DNA from: Planctomycetota bacterium
GTDB lineage: Bacteria; Planctomycetota; Planctomycetia; Gemmatales; Gemmataceae
DNA length: 58,408 bases
Direction of reading: 5' to 3'
Assembly: GCA_021413735.1 (NCBI GenBank)
Contig: JAIOPV010000031.1
Coordinates: 1-58,408 of the forward strand
This document shows positions 54,809 through 58,408 of the stretch, one piece after another. The notes beneath the pieces were generated by a model. That model saw only the letters and a list, made by a program, of their open reading frames with translations, did no database searches and was not told the DNA's origin. The translations under genes and the position numbers were made by a program. Every line of letters starts with the position of its first letter. Position 1 is the stretch's first letter.

Positions 54809-57800
54809 ATGCCGACCGCCTTCAGCCACCCCTTTCTGAATCTGGCCCGCGAACGTGTCGTCATCCTCGACGGCGGCATGGGAACGAGCCTCCACAAGTA
54901 TAAACCGACCGACAAGGACTGGGGCTACGCGCCGAACGGCAAGCATTTGATGAACCTCTCGGATGCGCTCGTCTACACGCACCCCGAGTGGATCAAGGAC
55001 ATTCACCGCGGGTTCTTCGCCGCGGGTTGCGACGGCGTCGAAACGAACACCTTCAACGCCTCGCAGATCGTGCTCGACGATTTCGGCATGGGCGACAAGC
55101 TCACCGAGATAAACCGACTCAACATCCGGCTCGCGAAGGAAGCGGCCGCGGAGTTCGCCACGCCGGACAAGCCGCGGTTCGTGATCGGCTCCATCGGGCC
55201 GGGCACGAAGATGCCCTCCATCATCGACCCCGCCATCTGGATCGACTTCGACTCGCTCGCAGAAGCCTACCGCCAGCAAATCCGCGTCATGATCGAGGAA
55301 CGGGTCGATGCCATCCTCATCGAGACCTGTTTCGACCTGCTGCAAGCGAAGTGCGTCGCCATCACCGCCATCGAGGAGATGAAGCGGATGGGCGTGCGGT
55401 TGCCGCTCATGGTGCAGCTCACGATCATCGACGCCAACCAGAAGATGCTCCCGGGCACGGACATTCCCGCGGCGCTGGTCGCACTCGAACCGCTCGACGA
55501 GATCGACGTCATCGGCATGAACTGCGGCGTCGGCCCCGAGACAATGCTCGACAGCATCCGGCATCTCAGCCGACATTGCGGGAAGATGTTGAGCATCCTG
55601 CCTAACGCAGGCATCCCTGAGACGCGGGGAGACGAAACGTACTTTCCGATGAATCCGGAAACGGTTGCCGATTGGCTGGATCGGTACGTCACCGAGTTCG
55701 GCGTCAACATCATCGGCGGATGTTGCGGCACCACGAATGAGCACCTCGCGGCTGTCGTGAAGCGAACCCACGGCAAGAAGGCGAAACTCCGAACGCCAAC
55801 GTACCTGCCGATGGTGTCGAGCCTGCTATCGGGGCAAGAACTGCTTACCGAGCCGCGGCCGTTGCTGGTCGGCGAGCGCACGAACACGAACGGTTCGCGG
55901 AAGTTCAAGCAACTCCTCGAAAAGGAAGACTGGCACGGCCTCACCGAAATGGCCCGCGAGCAGGAACGCGAAGGGGTTCACGTTCTCGATGTGTGCGTCG
56001 ATTACGTCGGCCGCGACGGCGTGCGCGACATGCGAGAGACGATCAAGCGTTACAACGCCGTGCTGACGAAGCCGATCATGCTCGACAGCACCGAGGTGCC
56101 GGTGATCGAGGCCGGGCTGAAGCTGTGCAGCGGCAAGGCGATCATCAACTCGATCAACCTCGAAGACGGTCGCAAGACGCTCGACCCGAAGACGATCCTC
56201 GCCAAGAAGTACGGGGCGGGGTTGGTCGCGCTCACGATCGACGAAAAGGGACAGGCCGACACCGCACAGTGGAAGTTCGAGTGTGCCGCCCGCATCTACG
56301 ACATCGTCGTGAACGAATACGGAATCCAGCCGACCGACCTCATGTTCGATCCGCTCGTGTTCCCCGTTTCGACGGGCATGGAGCAAACCCGTAAGTCGGC
56401 CATCGAGACGTTCGAGGCGATCAAGCTTATCAAGCAGAACTTGCCGGGGGCACTCACGCACGTCGGGTTGTCGAACTGCTCGTTCGGGCTGACGCCATAC
56501 ACCAGGCAAGTGCTCAACAGCATGTACCTGCATTACGCCCTCGAATACGGCCTCGACTCGGCCATCCTGCACGCCGCGAAGATCATGCCGTTGTCGAGCA
56601 TCGACGACACCGGTAAGGAGCTGTGCCGTCGTTTGCTGTTCGATGACCGTTCCACTGGCGACCCGCTGCAAGAGCTGATGGCGCACTACGCCGACAAGAA
56701 AACCGAGTCGAAGAAAGGCCAATCGCTCGGCGAAACCGTTGAGGAACGCTTACGGCAAGCGATCATCCAGGGTCGGCGTGAAACGCTCATCGCGGACCTC
56801 GACGCGGCACGCGAACGCTATTCGCCGCTCGACATCATCAACAAGGTTCTGCTCGACGGCATGAAGGTCGTCGGCGATCTGTTCGGCAGCGGGCAGATGC
56901 AGTTGCCGTTCGTGCTGCAATCGGCGGAGGTGATGAAGGCAGCCGTCGCGTACCTCGAAAAGTTCATGGAGAAGGTCAGCGGTTCCGAGAAGGGCAAAAT
57001 TGTGCTGGCAACCGTGAAGGGCGACGTTCACGACATCGGCAAGAATCTCGTGGACATCATCCTCACGAACAATGGCTACAAGGTCTACAACCTCGGCATC
57101 AAGCAGCCGGTGGAGAGCATGATCGCGGAGTTCCAGAAGCAGGACGCCGACGCGATCGGCATGTCGGGGCTTCTCGTGAAGTCCACGGTCATCATGAAGG
57201 AAGACCTCATCACGCTGAACGAACGCGGGCTGGCGCCGCCGGTGATTCTTGGCGGTGCGGCGTTGAACCGTCGGTATGTGGAGCACGACCTGCGAGCAAT
57301 CTACCGCGGCGACCTGCACTATGGGTCGGATGCGTTCGAGGGGCTGCGTGTCATGGATGAACTGGCCGCGCGGAAGAAGATCCAGCGGGTCGGCAGCGTC
57401 GCACTGAAAGGTATGGCGCAAGCAGCACGGAACCGCGACCCGAAGGAAGTCGAGGCGGCAAGCGTGAATGGATCGAACGGCGAGCACATTTCAGTTCGCG
57501 AGCCGATCAAACGGAACAGCCAACCGCTCCCTGCTCGTTCGCCTGGCCTTTCGCGTGCAGCGAACATTCCGGTGCCGCCGTTCATCGGGTCACGCATCCG
57601 CACCGACTTCGACATGCGTGAAATCTTCGAGTTCCTCAACGAACGCACGCTGTTCAGTACGCAGTGGGGCTTCGAGAAAGGCGGCGTCGATCCAAAGGTG
57701 TACGCGGAGCAGATCAAGAACACGGCCGAGCCCGCACTCGCACGGCTCAAGGAATACGTTCTGCGCGAGAACATCCTGCGGCCAGCGGTTGCGTATGGGT

Positions 57801-58390
57801 TCTTCCCCGCAGCGAGCGACGGTACGAAGCTCACCATCTTCGAGGACGACCTCAAGACGGAGCGAGTCACGTTCGACTTCCCGCGGCAGGAGTTCGGCGA
57901 TTACCTCTGCCTTGCGGATTACGTCGAACCGGCACGCGATGGGAAAGCCGTCGATTACGTCTCGTTCATGGCCGTGACGATGGGCCACGAAATCACGCGA
58001 GCGTGCAACGCACTGCGGGCTGCCGACAAGTATCAGGATTACCTGTTCCTGCATGGCCTGGGCGTCGAGTCGGCGGAGGCGCTGGCCGAGTATTTCCACC
58101 GCGAACTGCGCCGCGAGTGGGGCTTCGGTGCCGACGACGCACCCGAGATCCGGAAATTGTTCAAGGGCCACTATCGCGGTCGACGGTATGCGTTCGGCTA
58201 CCCGGCGTGCCCGAACCTGGAGGATCAGGCACCGCTGTTCACGCTGATCGACCCGACGCGAGTGGGCATCACGCTGACGGATCAGTTCCAACTGGAACCT
58301 GAGCAGAGCACGACGGCGATTGTGGTGCATCATCCGAAGGCGAAGTATTTCAACGTGACGGTGTCGCAGGGCTGCGTCGTGACGGAGTAA
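54809..58390 (+). CDS. metH: Cobalamin-dependent methionine synthase
   Basis: 1193 residues. Transfers a methyl group from 5-methyltetrahydrofolate via cobalamin to homocysteine. All four modules are present. The homocysteine domain is at about 1-325, with zinc ligands Cys239 (GMNCGVG), Cys305 and Cys306 (GGCCGTTNEH). The pterin domain is at about 345-610 (LLVGERTNTNGSRKFKQLL, GVHVLDVCVDY). The cobalamin domain is at about 650-880, with the lower-ligand His741 in DVHDIGKN. The AdoMet reactivation domain is at the end (RYAFGYPACPNLEDQ, VHHPKAKYFNV). A Ser/Pro-rich linker lies between the last two, near residues 885-930. ATG 54809 fits the pattern MPTAFSHPFLNLARERVVILDGGMGT. Confidence 0.97.
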   Translation: MPTAFSHPFLNLARERVVILDGGMGTSLHKYKPTDKDWGYAPNGKHLMNLSDALVYTHPEWIKDIHRGFFAAGCDGVETNTFNASQIVLDDFGMGDKLTEINRLNIRLAKEAAAEFATPDKPRFVIGSIGPGTKMPSIIDPAIWIDFDSLAEAYRQQIRVMIEERVDAILIETCFDLLQAKCVAITAIEEMKRMGVRLPLMVQLTIIDANQKMLPGTDIPAALVALEPLDEIDVIGMNCGVGPETMLDSIRHLSRHCGKMLSILPNAGIPETRGDETYFPMNPETVADWLDRYVTEFGVNIIGGCCGTTNEHLAAVVKRTHGKKAKLRTPTYLPMVSSLLSGQELLTEPRPLLVGERTNTNGSRKFKQLLEKEDWHGLTEMAREQEREGVHVLDVCVDYVGRDGVRDMRETIKRYNAVLTKPIMLDSTEVPVIEAGLKLCSGKAIINSINLEDGRKTLDPKTILAKKYGAGLVALTIDEKGQADTAQWKFECAARIYDIVVNEYGIQPTDLMFDPLVFPVSTGMEQTRKSAIETFEAIKLIKQNLPGALTHVGLSNCSFGLTPYTRQVLNSMYLHYALEYGLDSAILHAAKIMPLSSIDDTGKELCRRLLFDDRSTGDPLQELMAHYADKKTESKKGQSLGETVEERLRQAIIQGRRETLIADLDAARERYSPLDIINKVLLDGMKVVGDLFGSGQMQLPFVLQSAEVMKAAVAYLEKFMEKVSGSEKGKIVLATVKGDVHDIGKNLVDIILTNNGYKVYNLGIKQPVESMIAEFQKQDADAIGMSGLLVKSTVIMKEDLITLNERGLAPPVILGGAALNRRYVEHDLRAIYRGDLHYGSDAFEGLRVMDELAARKKIQRVGSVALKGMAQAARNRDPKEVEAASVNGSNGEHISVREPIKRNSQPLPARSPGLSRAANIPVPPFIGSRIRTDFDMREIFEFLNERTLFSTQWGFEKGGVDPKVYAEQIKNTAEPALARLKEYVLRENILRPAVAYGFFPAASDGTKLTIFEDDLKTERVTFDFPRQEFGDYLCLADYVEPARDGKAVDYVSFMAVTMGHEITRACNALRAADKYQDYLFLHGLGVESAEALAEYFHRELRREWGFGADDAPEIRKLFKGHYRGRRYAFGYPACPNLEDQAPLFTLIDPTRVGITLTDQFQLEPEQSTTAIVVHHPKAKYFNVTVSQGCVVTE

Positions 58391-58408
58391 GCGATTTGTG
58401 AGCGTCGA

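Noticed and set aside
54686..55771. Minus-strand frame of 361 codons opposite metH
   Set aside because: Shadow of the metH N-terminal domain.

Overview
The window looks like chromosome of a GC-rich planctomycete, most likely a Gemmata-type bacterium. The evidence is family content: three DUF1559 pseudopilin-like proteins with GFTLIE N-termini, a DUF1501 protein, a very large Planctomycete-cytochrome (DUF1587/1592/1588/1585) protein, a Ser/Thr kinase with a beta-helix-like extension, type III glutamine synthetase, and many long palindromes between genes. The taxon is an inference from these families; no rRNA is present.

Positions 1-6528 are a mobile island. It holds a transposase tail, a tyrosine integrase whose end runs into a decayed IS, a 44-bp tandem repeat, several small genes of unknown function (one cysteine-rich, one secreted and AT-rich), an HTH gene and a second tyrosine recombinase beside tRNA-His(GTG). 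The second recombinase is bracketed by inverted copies of GTTATGGGGC, and one pair has the geometry of a tyrosine-recombinase core site (13-bp arms, 6-bp spacer).

Positions 7161-17488 hold envelope and central-carbon genes: a lipoprotein/DUF1559 pair, a DUF1501 gene broken by internal deletion, then on the minus strand gapA, a second DUF1559/lipoprotein pair, pgk and accD. Upstream of gapA are the redox repressor rex and a DUF1573 protein. A 215-bp sequence occurs twice in opposite orientation (8790-9004 and 17577-17791), bracketing most of this block.

Positions 17936-35815 hold a CDF metal transporter, a TolC-like lipoprotein, two toroid-repeat (prenyltransferase/squalene-oxidase-like) exported proteins, one of them with a CxxCH motif, a NYN-domain gene overlapping the large kinase gene, a helix-hairpin-helix protein, a PLP decarboxylase, an SGNH hydrolase, two polytopic membrane proteins and a third DUF1559/lipoprotein pair.

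Positions 35991-58390 hold glnN divergent from an orphan parA, a membrane protein, a degenerate HD-GYP protein, a CPBP protease, an ATP-grasp (glutathionylspermidine synthase-like) module with a Gly-rich small protein and a membrane protein, the 1394-residue cytochrome-type protein, an eda-kdgK-nnrE-holA minus-strand run, and metH.

The most striking unexplained structure is the set of long, often perfect palindromes just after gene 3' ends. One family (GCCGCTTGCGGCGTAGCG) occurs three times, always between convergent genes. Another (CCACGGGG...CCCCGTGG) occurs three times, always between co-directional genes. Many others are unique in the window, and three contain the stop codon of a gene.
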